From: Bacillota bacterium
GTDB taxonomy: Bacteria > Bacillota > UBA4882 > UBA8346
DNA length: 64,000 nt
NCBI GenBank assembly: GCA_023426245.1
Contig: JAFABB010000007.1
Coordinates: 186,001-250,000 of the forward strand
Direction of reading: 5' to 3'
Numbering within the stretch: the stretch's first letter is position 1; each line of letters begins with the position of its first letter. The notes under the pieces were generated by a model. It was not told the DNA's origin. It made no database searches and saw nothing but the letters and a program-made list of their open reading frames with translations. Shown piece after piece: positions 15,513 through 24,522 of this stretch. The position numbers and the translations under genes are program-made.

Positions 15513-16007
15513 TTATTCCTTTGCGGCAGCGGCCTGATTAACCGCTGGCTTGGTTTTTTTGGGCGTTTTTTGAAAAAATACCGCCATTTCCGCGGCTACC
15601 ACATTCAGGCCGGGGACCTTATCCCGGTTTTGTTTGACCGCCGCGTAAACATCGAGAGCGCCGGCGAGGGCGTCGCTATTGACCGCGGTAAGGGTGTTCT
15701 GGACACTGTCCGCCAGTTCGTTGATTTGGTTGGCGATGGGAGTCAGGGCCTTGGAGAGTTGAAAATCTTTTTTAAATTCAGCGAGGTTGAAGACCTGTGG
15801 CAAAATCTCCTTATGGTCTGCTGCGGCTTGGCTAGCCTTTTCAAGAAATGGGGAAAAACCGTTACCGGCTTTGAATAATCCCCTGACTTCATCCGGTTCC
15901 AGGGTCAGCAGGAAATCGAGTTTGGCTTTAACAGTTGCCAGCGCCGCCAGAATTTCTGTTTGGGTCTCCTCCGAAAGACTTGCAGAGATTAGATTTTGAG
16001 ATGTCAT
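15513..16007 (-). CDS. Hypothetical helical protein
   Basis: 164 aa when started at ATG 16007, which has AAGGAGG eight bases upstream; the open frame extends further but without a better site. Ala/Leu/Lys/Glu-rich and helical throughout (MTSQNLISASLSEETQTEIL; AALATVKAKLDFLLTLEPDE), with a Lys/Ala-rich tail (TPKKTKPAVNQAAAAKE). No known domain recognised. It is convergent with the repeat array and could belong to the prophage or the host. Confidence 0.65.
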   Translation of the reverse strand: MTSQNLISASLSEETQTEILAALATVKAKLDFLLTLEPDEVRGLFKAGNGFSPFLEKASQAAADHKEILPQVFNLAEFKKDFQLSKALTPIANQINELADSVQNTLTAVNSDALAGALDVYAAVKQNRDKVPGLNVVAAEMAVFFQKTPKKTKPAVNQAAAAKE

Positions 16008-16243
16008 TTTTGGGCCTCCTTTATTTTGGATTTCCTCAATCATAAGGTTATAATTCGCAAGGATTTCGTTTTTATCCTGCAAAAATTTATATAATTTTCA
16101 ATGTTTTTTAATGAATTGGAAATAGAGATGTAATCACTATCCGGAACTTCTCTTTTTTTAACACCCACCATATATTGGGGATTGCCGAAAAGGGAAAACC
16201 AAAAAAGAAAAAGTCAAGAGTGGGAAAAAATTTTTGAGAATGA

Positions 16244-16264
16244 TATAATGCGAACATACGTTCG
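16244..16264 (+). promoter_or_regulatory. Promoter with perfect LexA (DinR) box
   Basis: TATAAT at 16244-16249 is directly followed by CGAACATACGTTCG (16251-16264), an exact match to the Gram-positive SOS consensus CGAAC-N4-GTTCG. The box overlaps the expected transcription start, the usual arrangement for repression by LexA. No good -35 is visible 17 bases upstream. Transcription would run into the two small ORFs at 16350 and 16442. Confidence 0.85.
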
Positions 16265-16349
16265 ATTAAAAGTGCAGAGGTGATAGTAAAAATTGTAAAT
16301 CAAAAAAAGGAAAACCTTTACTTTGGCAAGTGTATTGGAAAGGCCTAAT

Positions 16350-16445
16350 ATGGAAGAACTAAGCTCATCAAGAACAAATATCATATTAGACCTCCTTCGG
16401 CAAAGGTCCAGGGAAAATAATATGTCTACGGAGGTTCCTACATGA
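16350..16445 (+). CDS. Tiny ORF behind the LexA box
   Basis: 31 aa from ATG 16350 (GGAAAGG six bases upstream), or 40 aa from TTG 16323. Polar (MEELSSSRTNIILDLLRQRS, ending NNMSTEVPT). Its stop overlaps the ATG of the next ORF as ATGA. No family recognised; supported mainly by position in an SOS-controlled transcript and the coupling. Confidence 0.35.
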   Translation: MEELSSSRTNIILDLLRQRSRENNMSTEVPT

Positions 16446-16591
16446 TAACCGCTCAACAAAGGGAAATGGAGTCCCTTGAAAAGCTCAATCGGGCAATTGA
16501 TCAGACTGCAGCATGGATGCTGGAATTAACAAGGCTAAAGGAAGAAATCCAACAGGCTAAAGGAACGAGGCACTTGATGGTAGTCAAATAG
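16442..16591 (+). CDS. 49-residue SOS-linked helical peptide
   Basis: MITAQQREMESLEKLNRAID, then QTAAWMLELTRLKEEIQQAK, ending GTRHLMVVK; predicted to be one long amphipathic helix. RBS ACGGAGG, seven bases before the ATG, and ATGA overlap with the previous ORF. Together with the LexA box this could be a small DNA-damage-induced gene. No known family recognised. Confidence 0.5.
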   Translation: MITAQQREMESLEKLNRAIDQTAAWMLELTRLKEEIQQAKGTRHLMVVK

Positions 16592-16690
16592 TTAGAAGCG
16601 CAGGAGTGGTTTTTGGCGGGAACTGGCTAAAAATTTTTCCCGGAAGCAGGAAATCGCTTTGAAATGTGGAAATAATAAAAAAGTAAAAAG

Positions 16691-16780
16691 CCCAGTCATG
16701 GAACTGGGAGGGAGTAATGAAGCGGTCGAGAGGGAACCCCCAAAGGGGACCACCCACTTGGCCGCTTTTATTTTAGCAGG
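16691..16780 (+). terminator. Terminator region after the SOS transcript
   Basis: A stem CCCAGT-CATGGA-ACTGGG (16691-16708) and a larger AGCGG/CCGCT stem with an inner CCCC-AAA-GGGG, followed by TTTTATTTTA. The latter would end the plus-strand transcript. Confidence 0.45.
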
Positions 16781-16787
16781 GCGGCAA

Positions 16788-17129
16788 TTAAAAATTCCCG
16801 CCGTTCCAACCCCAGTGATTACTCTCGGAATATTTGACATAGATTCTATTTTGAGGGATTTGTAATTCCTTATTTAAAATCGTACAAATTTGTTTTGTTA
16901 ATTCCTGATACTCTTTGCCGGATGCTGAGCCGAAAATATCCACACACACCATAGCGGTGGGCTCATTCGTGCCTTGAAACCAAATTTTTTGATTTCCCTC
17001 AAAGCCCAGCATCAGCCAAGACTCGCTTTTTCCCTTTAAGCATTCGATGGCCTTACCCAAATCATTTTTGAGTCTGAGTTCTGCTTCAGGTGATATGGGT
17101 TGGCTGGTTTTTGTATTGATAAAAGGCAT
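16788..17129 (-). CDS. MIF-family tautomerase-like protein
   Basis: 113 aa. Pro directly after Met (MPFINTKTSQPISPEAELRL) is the catalytic base of the MIF/tautomerase superfamily. Further matches are SWLMLGFEGNQKIWFQG, TAMVCVDIFG and the C-terminal NHWGWNGGNF, as in MIF homologues. Likely keto-enol tautomerase activity on phenylpyruvate-like substrates; the physiological substrate in bacteria is mostly unknown. RBS AAGGGGGAA, six bases upstream. Single gene. Confidence 0.85.
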   Translation of the reverse strand: MPFINTKTSQPISPEAELRLKNDLGKAIECLKGKSESWLMLGFEGNQKIWFQGTNEPTAMVCVDIFGSASGKEYQELTKQICTILNKELQIPQNRIYVKYSESNHWGWNGGNF

Positions 17130-17242
17130 AGTGGTTTCCCCCTTATTTTAGATTACTCCTACAATTATACCAAATCCCTGCATGGCAGTACACGATGATA
17201 GAGTAAAACATTGATGGCGCCACTTTAAATGCTTTATTTTCA

Positions 17243-17611
17243 TCACGAAAAAGCAATGATGAATATACCTCCTAATGCCAATATACCCATGATCACCAAA
17301 GAACTATTATAATGATCGGTTTTCCTTTTGTGCCGCCAAGAGTTAATGAAGAGACCGATTAAGCAAAGGCCGAGTATAAGGACTAACAGGAAGCATGCGA
17401 TGTTCAGAAGCTTCCTGTCCCAGCTGGTACGAAGGGGAACTTGTAAAATCCGATCCAGGAAAAATGCTACTTTGGGCCGGGCTTTATCGGTTAGTAATAA
17501 AACCGCGAACATTAAAATCCATCCGGATGCCGCCATCCAATGGATAACTTTAATCAAAATGTCAGGGCCGCGGCGTTTTTGTTCGACTGTCGAGACATTT
17601 CGGATTATCAT
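17243..17611 (-). CDS. Three-helix membrane protein of unknown function
   Basis: 122 aa with hydrophobic segments at about residues 27-42, 68-88 and 102-121, and a basic loop RHKRKTDHYNSS between the last two. Good RBS (GGGGGGATT). It lies downstream of the PAS-GGDEF-HD-GYP gene on the same strand, with 38 bases between, so co-transcription is possible. I do not recognise the family. Confidence 0.65.
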   Translation of the reverse strand: MIIRNVSTVEQKRRGPDILIKVIHWMAASGWILMFAVLLLTDKARPKVAFFLDRILQVPLRTSWDRKLLNIACFLLVLILGLCLIGLFINSWRHKRKTDHYNSSLVIMGILALGGIFIIAFS

Positions 17612-17649
17612 AATGAATCCCCCCTGATTCCATCAACCGATAGCTTTCA

Positions 17650-19077
17650 TCAAAGATTAGGCTTTAACAGATCGACGAATATTCTTAATAATTGCGGATC
17701 AAATTGTTTTCCGGAGGAAGATTTCATTTCTTCAATAACTTCTTTGGGTGATTTGGCTTTTCGATAAGGCCTATCGTTTATCATTGCATCATACGCGTCA
17801 ACTATAGTAATAATGCGGCTCTCAATAGGAATTTCTTCCCCTTGAATCCTGAGAGGGTATCCTTGGCCATTCCACCATTCGTGGTGTTTTAGAATAAAAT
17901 CGGCGATATGGTGGATGTCATTGGCTGAACGGGCGATACGATAGCCTATTTCACAGTGGGATTGCATGAGGGAACGTTCACTGTCAGTAAGAGATCCTTT
18001 TTTAAACAAAATATAATCGGGGATACCCACTTTACCGATATCATGAAATTTGCCCAGTAACAAGATATCAGAAATTTGGTTCTCGGATAAATTAATACTC
18101 CTGGCAAGATCGACCCCTAATTTTCCGACCCTTTCCGCATGACCATCGATGATGAAATCCCGGGTCGCTAATGCTTCAATTAAAGATTGCATGACAGCAC
18201 TTCGGGCGTATTGTCCATGATGAAGTTTTTGTCTATACATGATGTTGTCCGCTTCTTGAAAGGATTCGTTGATATTTTGGCCGCTATGCCGCATGCAAAA
18301 ACCGATAGAAAGGCTTAAAGTTGCACAGGGATTTTCCGTATTATGGCGCACCAGAGCATCGCGAATTTTTTTGCAAGTTTCTTCCAAGTCAGCGTTTGTT
18401 CCATCTTGTATTAAGATTACAAATTCATCACCGCCAATACGGGCGATCATACTTTTTTCCCGGCAGGATTCCTTAATGATCCCTGCGGCCTGATTAAGCA
18501 ATTCATCGCCTTTGATATGCCCAAGTGTATCATTGATCAATTTAAGTCCATCAATGTCGCAGACGATAATACCCACGGGATGATTACTTAAGCCTAGGCG
18601 GATCATTTCTTGTTCGAAATACGTTCGATTATATAATTGAGTCAAACAATCATATTTTAACTGGTTTTCTATTTTGCGGTGTTCAGTAATGTCTATAAAA
18701 CTTTCAATGAGTACTTTTTCTTTCTGAAAAATAATAGGGCTCACCGTTTTGATAACCGGAATTTTTTGGCCGTTTGCTTTAATTAAAATCTTTTCATGAT
18801 TATCAACTTTCTGCCCTAAATCTGTGATAGGGCATTTTCCCATTTCTGCCGGGCATAAATATTGATGACACAAAGCACCGATAATTTGTTCTTTCGTTTG
18901 ACCAATAAGGTTTACTGCCGCATTATTAACATAAACAATCCGGTGTGTCTGTGCATTTACCATTAAAACGCCGACACCGATGGAATCTAACAATTGTTGG
19001 TATTCGATATTCAATGCGATGGGATTAACATTATTTTGAGCTCTTTTACTGTGGGGAATATGAATAAGGCATTTCAT
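17650..19077 (-). CDS. PAS-GGDEF-HD-GYP cyclic-di-GMP signalling protein
   Basis: 475 aa, no transmembrane segment. PAS domain at about 25-140 (LDSIGVGVLMVNAQTHRIVY; Cys-rich insert CHQYLCPAEMGKCP). GGDEF domain at about 145-300 with IARIGGDEFVILI, an intact active-site motif and no obvious RxxD inhibitory site. HD-GYP domain from about 305: HDIGKVGIPDYILFKKGSL and HHEWWNGQGYP, both metal and GYP motifs present. So it may both make and hydrolyse c-di-GMP. RBS AAGGGGG. An intracellular sensor whose ligand is unknown; the Cys-rich PAS insert hints at a metal or redox cue. Confidence 0.93.
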   Translation of the reverse strand: MKCLIHIPHSKRAQNNVNPIALNIEYQQLLDSIGVGVLMVNAQTHRIVYVNNAAVNLIGQTKEQIIGALCHQYLCPAEMGKCPITDLGQKVDNHEKILIKANGQKIPVIKTVSPIIFQKEKVLIESFIDITEHRKIENQLKYDCLTQLYNRTYFEQEMIRLGLSNHPVGIIVCDIDGLKLINDTLGHIKGDELLNQAAGIIKESCREKSMIARIGGDEFVILIQDGTNADLEETCKKIRDALVRHNTENPCATLSLSIGFCMRHSGQNINESFQEADNIMYRQKLHHGQYARSAVMQSLIEALATRDFIIDGHAERVGKLGVDLARSINLSENQISDILLLGKFHDIGKVGIPDYILFKKGSLTDSERSLMQSHCEIGYRIARSANDIHHIADFILKHHEWWNGQGYPLRIQGEEIPIESRIITIVDAYDAMINDRPYRKAKSPKEVIEEMKSSSGKQFDPQLLRIFVDLLKPNL

Positions 19078-19375
19078 ATATTAACCCCCTTAAATTGGAT
19101 ATATTGTAAAATTCATTATAATATTGGAAATTCCTTCATGATCTTTAACAATAACAAAAGAGCTGCCCTAAAAGGAAATTATCGATAAAGATATCCATGG
19201 TTCTTTGACCCAACACTATGGTATATCCTTATGATGTAGAAGCAATCCTTGGGCTAGCTCGTTTTAATTGTCCTGCAACAGGTTGGGATAATCAGTTTTG
19301 TTTTAAAGTATTCTACATATCAAACCTTATAAAGATATCAATGTTTTATAAAAAGCATTCATAGCAGGATTATCC

Positions 19376-20116
19376 TTATGGATTATATGCAGGAATTTTA
19401 AGTAGAGCAGGTATGGTTGTAAAAATATAACCTAGAGCTTTTAAAGTTTCGATAATAAAAGGAAGAGATCCGGTGGTGCCGGTCCCGGCTTCTGTAGTTC
19501 CAGTACAGGAATTATGCATAAGGACAATGGATCCGGGAGTGACATTGGCGTTTACTCGTCCGGCAATGGCGGGTCCTGTAAGTCCCATCCAGTCATAACT
19601 GTCGACGTTCCACATGACGATTTTATACCCCATCGAAATAATAACTTGGGCGCTGGTATCGCTCAAAAAACCGAATGGTGGTCTAAATAGAGCAGTTTTT
19701 AAGCCAATGCTTTGGTAAATTTCATCGGCCGTTCTTTGAACCTGGCTCCGAACCTGTTCGAGAGGTAATTTGCTGAGGTCAACATGGTCATAGGTATGAT
19801 TCCCAATGATATGGCCTTCTTTGGCAATACGTTTCAGCATATCCGAATTTTGATGAATACAGTTGCCTAGGCAGAAGAAGGTTACTTTTATATTATACCT
19901 GGAGAATATATCCAACATGACCGGAGCAAAAAGAGAATCCGGAGCATCATCAAAAGTCAGGGCCACATATTTGAAATTGGGTCCTTGAGTAAAAATACTA
20001 CCGGGGAATTTGGTTGCCACGTTAGGGTCAATATGATAAGGTTGTTCCGGACCGGCTAATGATTGATTGGAACCTGAGGAAGAGCACAGGAAATAGTTAC
20101 GAGTTAAATATGCCAT
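19376..20116 (-). CDS. Polysaccharide deacetylase (CE4), PdaB-like
   Basis: 246 aa from ATG 20116 (AGGTG five to six bases upstream; GTG 20125 is less likely). CE4 motifs: TFDDAPDSLFAPVMLD (first Asp pair; the usual G is an A), NHTYDHVDLSKLP (the H-x3-H metal site), RPPFGFLSD, and the late VLMHNS. Removes acetyl groups from N-acetylglucosamine or muramic acid in peptidoglycan or spore cortex. No clear signal peptide. A single gene, convergent with nothing; located close to other envelope genes. Confidence 0.9.
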   Translation of the reverse strand: MAYLTRNYFLCSSSGSNQSLAGPEQPYHIDPNVATKFPGSIFTQGPNFKYVALTFDDAPDSLFAPVMLDIFSRYNIKVTFFCLGNCIHQNSDMLKRIAKEGHIIGNHTYDHVDLSKLPLEQVRSQVQRTADEIYQSIGLKTALFRPPFGFLSDTSAQVIISMGYKIVMWNVDSYDWMGLTGPAIAGRVNANVTPGSIVLMHNSCTGTTEAGTGTTGSLPFIIETLKALGYIFTTIPALLKIPAYNP

Positions 20117-20348
20117 AATGTTCACCTATTTAAATTTATACTATATCATATGGTGATAATGGCTTAAGGTTTCTTTGATGAACTGATAAAGAAATAATTT
20201 AAATATTCTCCCGCTTTCTATGGAAACACAGGTTCATAGGTTTTGAGGGTGCACTTCCAAAGAAGGCATGGGTTAAAGGGCGGCTGCAATCTTTATTTGT
20301 CAGATTTGCAACAGCCCTTCGATGTTTAAAAAGAAGAGTGAGTCTCAT

Positions 20349-21158
20349 TCACCGTTGATAGACATTTCCTAGCCAGGAACGGGAATTAACCGCCAATGCA
20401 TCGGCGACACTCTTATACTGGTGATATTTGCTGCCTCGGGCGATAAGGGTTTCATTTACTACATCGCTATGAAACACCTGCTTTAACTTGGGGATTACCG
20501 TATTGTAATCAAAAAAACGACATGAAAAGAGGTCTAAATAGGCCCGGTTTGATTTTTCAAAGTAATGCAGACTGATGTGGCTCTCGGCAATCATCGTTAA
20601 TACGGAGATTACTTTTTCATCGCCCATATAATTTCTGACAATATAAGGACGAATAATTGGAGTCATACCAATTTGAAAAGGCATTGTATCAAAAACTTCG
20701 AATAAATCGTCCATCGTTCGCGGCCCTTGATAGTCTTGAAAATCTAAAAAAAGATGCGGTCCGAAATCTAATGACTCATTGATTTCAATCTTTGACGGAT
20801 AACTTTCTTTCCGTTCACGTTCTAAAGAATAGGCCGTTACTTTTTCAGCTGGGAAAGCCCCTTTAATTAGGCCTGACAATTTTTCGGCATCGAAAGAATC
20901 AGGGTAAAACAAGTCCACAAAGTAAGCTTCGCGGAAGGAAAAGGTGTGCAGCGTAAAATGGCCACCCGCTAAAAAGACAAAAGCACTAACTCCGCAATCT
21001 TCAGGAACCACGCCGTTATAATAAGGCAGGATGAATGGAGGCATCACAGTTTTGAGTCCCAATTTCATCGGAAGCTCCTCCAGAATTTCATGAACAAGCA
21101 TTAAATCATCCAAGCGGGAACGGTATCCTTTAAATGCATCCATCACGAAATGATTCAT
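20349..21158 (-). CDS. Two-domain SpeD-like protein (S-adenosylmethionine decarboxylase family)
   Basis: 269 aa from ATG 21158 (GTG 21176 also possible). Two copies of the bacterial SpeD fold are seen. In the second half AESHISLHYFEKSNRAYLDL contains the E-S-H of the self-cleaving serine (Ser193), which would give the pyruvoyl cofactor. In the first half the same place reads AGGHFTLHTFSFREAYFVDL and the serine is missing, so that half can only be structural. Bacterial SpeD is normally one domain of about 120-130 residues; the eukaryotic enzyme is a duplicated form. It is a single gene, not next to other polyamine genes. Whether the substrate is AdoMet, ornithine or arginine cannot be read from sequence. 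Confidence 0.8.
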   Translation of the reverse strand: MNHFVMDAFKGYRSRLDDLMLVHEILEELPMKLGLKTVMPPFILPYYNGVVPEDCGVSAFVFLAGGHFTLHTFSFREAYFVDLFYPDSFDAEKLSGLIKGAFPAEKVTAYSLERERKESYPSKIEINESLDFGPHLFLDFQDYQGPRTMDDLFEVFDTMPFQIGMTPIIRPYIVRNYMGDEKVISVLTMIAESHISLHYFEKSNRAYLDLFSCRFFDYNTVIPKLKQVFHSDVVNETLIARGSKYHQYKSVADALAVNSRSWLGNVYQR

Positions 21159-21176
21159 TATTTTCAGTAACCTCAC

Positions 21177-21613
21177 TTTATTCCCTGGATTCAGCGGATG
21201 AAAGGATTACGAGTTAGAATATTTACCGGCTGAATTCAGGTTAGATAAATTATTAATCTTCAATAGTAAAACATATATATTATAATATAAAATTTGAAAT
21301 GTGCCAGAGTTTTTTTCGAAGGATTCATAATGCAATTTCTTTGGGATGATTGATTTTTTTGTAAATTTACTTGAAATGGTAATTTAAGCCAGAAAACCAT
21401 GAAAACAGTACATGAACTGGTCTTCAATAATTGTAGATAGTGTGATAGACCGGCGGTCTGCCTTCCTGACTATCGTCTGTTGGTGAAGGGAAAAATTTCT
21501 TTGGGTTTAAATTTGCCAGCAAGGTTGACGACATTCACCTTTTGCCCGTTCACAACTGAAAATTAGAAAAAATATACTACCATTATGAAAAGTTTATAAT
21601 GGGGGGATTTATA
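21177..21613. other. Intergenic stretch, nothing clear
   Basis: 437 bases without an ORF of note. AT-rich; TATAATATAA near 21280 and a hairpin GACCGCCGGTC-like segment (GACCGGCGGTC, about 21448) are the only visible features. TTATAATGGGGGG at about 21595 supplies promoter and RBS for the small ORF at 21614. Confidence 0.3.
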
Positions 21614-21742
21614 TTGGCATGTCTGGAGGAAGTCCAACATGATATCTTGATAATTATTGCTGCAGGGCTTTTTATTCTTTTTGCGAGCGGATTAGCTGTT
21701 CCGTTGCGTCCTTCCCCAAACCCGATTCTATTACCGCCATAA
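21614..21742 (+). CDS. 42-residue single-helix membrane peptide
   Basis: From TTG 21614 with GGGGGGAT eight bases upstream. Sequence MACLEEVQHDILIIIAAGLF, then ILFASGLAVPLRPSPNPILL and PP. One transmembrane helix (residues 10-30) and a Pro-rich end. No family recognised; the good RBS and promoter-like sequence support it. Confidence 0.5.
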   Translation: MACLEEVQHDILIIIAAGLFILFASGLAVPLRPSPNPILLPP

Positions 21743-21853
21743 TCCATGGCAAAAATCGAGCCCCCATGACAGTTAGAAGAGGTTTATGGGAAAATGATTG
21801 GCATTTTCTGATTGAAGGTTCAATGATGCACGCATCATAGAGGAGAGATTGCC

Positions 21854-22252
21854 TTGTTTTCTGCCGAAGATATTGAAAAAGCTAAAAAAATTATAGCGGA
21901 ATTAAGTCGATTGAACCTGAGACAAGATAATAATAGCAAAAGCCAAAAAGACCAATCCGGAGACCGCCGTAAAGCCCATACGAAGATGAATAATATGGGA
22001 AGTACAGATAGTAGTGGTTATAACACGGAAGGTATCAGTATACTTCCCTCAGAACTTTTGGTGATTGCCGGTATTATTTGTGATGTTTTGCAGGTTAATT
22101 CCGTACTCGTTAACCGCAATCAAGAAGTTCAAATTATATTAACGGGTACTTTAAAGACTAGTACCCAGCTTGATAAAGTGATGAAGCAATTAGCTCATAT
22201 GCCGTTCGATCAAGTGATGAAGTGTATTATTGATAATTGCAACAATTGTTAA
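21854..22252 (+). CDS. Hypothetical protein with polar N-terminus
   Basis: 132 aa, TTG start with AGGAGAGA upstream. Helix at residues 5-20, a long Gln/Asp/Ser/Lys linker up to about 60, then a hydrophobic domain ILPSELLVIAGIICDVLQVN and VLVNRNQEVQIILTGTLK, ending in Cys-rich CIIDNCNNC. The layout resembles small spore coat or sporulation-associated proteins of Bacillota, but the family is not recognised. Its 3' end overlaps the convergent peptidase gene by four bases. Confidence 0.6.
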   Translation: MFSAEDIEKAKKIIAELSRLNLRQDNNSKSQKDQSGDRRKAHTKMNNMGSTDSSGYNTEGISILPSELLVIAGIICDVLQVNSVLVNRNQEVQIILTGTLKTSTQLDKVMKQLAHMPFDQVMKCIIDNCNNC

Positions 22253-22659
22253 ACTATCCTTCTGGCCCCTACCAGACGTTTCCGCCAAATCTTATTCATT
22301 GGACTGACATGTACCGTGGAGCGTTGCAGTACATGAATGAAATTTTCACTGTCCACCATCACAGCCCCGTGAGAGATATAACGTCCCATCCGGAAATATA
22401 CAAAATCCAGCGGCCGTAATTCTTCCATCGGGGCGGCCTGTCCTATTTGTAATATTCCCCTCAGGTATCGTTCGGGATCTTCCTTCGCCCAACTTATGGA
22501 ATAATTTTCTCCGTCGTTTTGAGGGATGTCGATCCCGCAATCCTTGTAAAAGTAGTAGGCTAATCCTAAACAATCCAGGCCTGTTAAATCTCTTCCCCCA
22601 TGTCTATATGGAATACCGGAATATTTTTTAATCAAGGCCTTAATCTGCTGTTGATCCAT
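22249..22659 (-). CDS. NlpC/P60-family peptidase
   Basis: 136 aa from ATG 22659 (GGAG eight bases upstream). Catalytic Cys in GLDCLGLAYYFYKDCGIDIP (the usual S after C is L), His in YISHGAVMVDSENFIHVLQ, and a following polar residue further on. Cleaves gamma-D-glutamyl-diamino acid bonds in peptide stems. No signal peptide or LysM domain, so it may act in the cytoplasm or in the spore. It is convergent with 21854. Confidence 0.85.
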   Translation of the reverse strand: MDQQQIKALIKKYSGIPYRHGGRDLTGLDCLGLAYYFYKDCGIDIPQNDGENYSISWAKEDPERYLRGILQIGQAAPMEELRPLDFVYFRMGRYISHGAVMVDSENFIHVLQRSTVHVSPMNKIWRKRLVGARRIV

Positions 22660-23025
22660 TTTTTTGGCTCCATTCAAAAATTATGTTTAGTAAGAACTGA
22701 CTATTGTAGGGTATGTTTTTTTTTCGGCTCTGGTGATGTGATAAAGGAACAAGTCATCCTCTTTCTCCAACCAGCAAAATAAATTAGAGATTTGGACAGG
22801 GCAGTCCGGTATCCCATATATTACATTAGGTGATATGCGTTGGAAATGGAGGTTATTGCAATGTTTCAGGCTATGAGAGGATAGGGAGACTTTGGGTTAA
22901 TGTATAAAGCTTACTACTCGAAGGAATATTTCGTTTCATTCATTTCAAATCATGCTTTTTTTCCAGAAACAACAAACCAAGCTCTGAGTATAATATTTTA
23001 ACAATAGTGATAGGAGGTGATACAT
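22660..23025. promoter_or_regulatory. Upstream region of the first subtilase gene
   Basis: Holds no gene. Near the 3' end GCTCTGAGTATAATATTTTAAC gives a -10-like TATAAT about 25 bases before the RBS AGGAGG (23012-23017). A poly-T (22711-22719) follows the NlpC start. No clear -35 is visible. Confidence 0.35.
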
Positions 23026-24426
23026 TTGCCGCTGATGATTCAAAAGATTTCCCCCGTTCTATTAAACTCAGAGTTTACTGAGAATCCGGATAAACCTTGT
23101 AGATTAATCGTTGAGATGGCCAGTACCCGAAGCGATCGAGTTGCTTCATATATTGAAGCCAGCGAAGGCAAAGTACACCGGGAAATGAAATTATTCCCTG
23201 TGGTTGTTGTAGAGGTGCCTTACTCTGCTCTGGAGGTCATGACTTATTCTCCTCATATTCGTAAAATATGGCATGATGTAAAAGTACGTACTTTGTTGGA
23301 TGTGGCAGTCCCAACTGCCGGAGGTGCCAAAGCACAGGGTTTGGGATTTACAGGAAAAGACATAACTGTTGCAGTGATTGATACCGGAATCTATCCACAC
23401 CCCGATTTAATATACCCTGAAAGCCGTATTGTGGCTTGGCATGATTTAGTCAATGATCGATCTTATCCTTATGATGATAATGGGCATGGAACCCATGTAT
23501 CCGGGATAATAGCAGGAAATGGCCTGGTTTCCCGTCGTAAGTATATCGGTATGGCGCCGGAAGCAAAATTAGTTGGCGTTAAAGCTTTAAATAAGGATGG
23601 AGAAGGGAATACTTCCGACGTAATATCAGCACTTGAATGGTGTATTAACAATCAAAAAACATATGATATTCGAGCGATTAATTTATCACTCGGTTCCAAA
23701 GCTCAGGATTCTTCCAGTGAAGATCCATTATGCCGTGCGGTTTCAGCTGCTTGGTCCCGGGGAATCGTTGTATGTGTGGCCGCTGGAAATGATGGACCTG
23801 ATTTAAGAACCATCAATACTCCGGGAATTTCTCCGACTGTTATTACGGTTGGTAATTTGGACGATAGAGGAACTGAAGATTTAAATGACGACAAAATCAG
23901 TGACTCTTCCAGCAGAGGGCCGACAATCGATAATCAAATAAAACCGGATCTTTTGGCTCCTGGTACGAACATTACTTCATTACGGACCGGCGGGGGGTAC
24001 CGTTCCCTAACCGGCACTTCCATGGCGACACCGATGGTTACTGGATCTGTAGCGCAGTTGTTACAAAAATCACCGAATCTGCAACCCGATCAGGTAAAAA
24101 CAGTCTTAAAAAGAAATGCACGGACAATGGGTTTACAGTCTTCGTTTCAAGGGTCAGGGGCTTTATCAATTAGCACGTTATTTGAAGAGCAAAAGAAAGA
24201 CGAGAGAAAACAAAAATCATTTTTTGAAATGCTTTTCGGAAATTTCAAACCAAAAGCAGATAGCGCAAGTTCCGATGAAAAACCAAAACAAACAGGCAAT
24301 CCACTCCTTAAGATGTTTGGAGTAAAAAGTGCACCAACCGATACAGCGGAAGAGGAAACAAAGAGCCCTAATTTTAATCCGCTTTCTCTAGCATTGCTGG
24401 CACTGATTCCTTTGGCTATTGTCTAA
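23026..24426 (+). CDS. Subtilase (S8) without signal peptide, membrane-tail type
   Basis: 466 aa from TTG 23026 (AGGAGG eight bases upstream). N-terminal I9-like domain (about 20-95: EMASTRSDRVASYIEASEGK). Catalytic Asp119 in VAVIDTGIYPHPDL, His154 in DDNGHGTHVSGIIAGNG, oxyanion Asn255 in VAAGNDGPD, Ser332 in LTGTSMATPMVTG: intact triad. Resembles AprX-type intracellular proteases. C-terminal extension is Lys/Ser/Asp-rich (about 385-450) with a hydrophobic end NPLSLALLALIPLAIV. No signal peptide, so cytosolic or mother-cell/spore located, possibly tail-anchored. First of three subtilase genes in 8 kb. Confidence 0.92.
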   Translation: MPLMIQKISPVLLNSEFTENPDKPCRLIVEMASTRSDRVASYIEASEGKVHREMKLFPVVVVEVPYSALEVMTYSPHIRKIWHDVKVRTLLDVAVPTAGGAKAQGLGFTGKDITVAVIDTGIYPHPDLIYPESRIVAWHDLVNDRSYPYDDNGHGTHVSGIIAGNGLVSRRKYIGMAPEAKLVGVKALNKDGEGNTSDVISALEWCINNQKTYDIRAINLSLGSKAQDSSSEDPLCRAVSAAWSRGIVVCVAAGNDGPDLRTINTPGISPTVITVGNLDDRGTEDLNDDKISDSSSRGPTIDNQIKPDLLAPGTNITSLRTGGGYRSLTGTSMATPMVTGSVAQLLQKSPNLQPDQVKTVLKRNARTMGLQSSFQGSGALSISTLFEEQKKDERKQKSFFEMLFGNFKPKADSASSDEKPKQTGNPLLKMFGVKSAPTDTAEEETKSPNFNPLSLALLALIPLAIV

Positions 24427-24457
24427 AACTTCCATAACCAATATATATAAACAGTAA

Positions 24458-24492
24458 GGGGCTGCCCGGATTTTTAACCGGGAGCCCTTTCA
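24458..24492 (+). terminator. Terminator between subtilase and methyltransferase genes
   Basis: Stem GGGCT-(bulge)-CCCGG / CCGGG-AGCCC with loop ATTTTTAA, followed by CTTTCATTTT. Convergent genes meet here. Confidence 0.7.
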
Positions 24493-24522
24493 TTTTGTGA
24501 AGAAAATCAATTTCCGAGGGAG

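Noticed and set aside
15495..15878. Plus-strand ORF opposite the 15513 gene
   Set aside because: It is the shadow of the minus-strand gene, which has a strong RBS and a natural composition.
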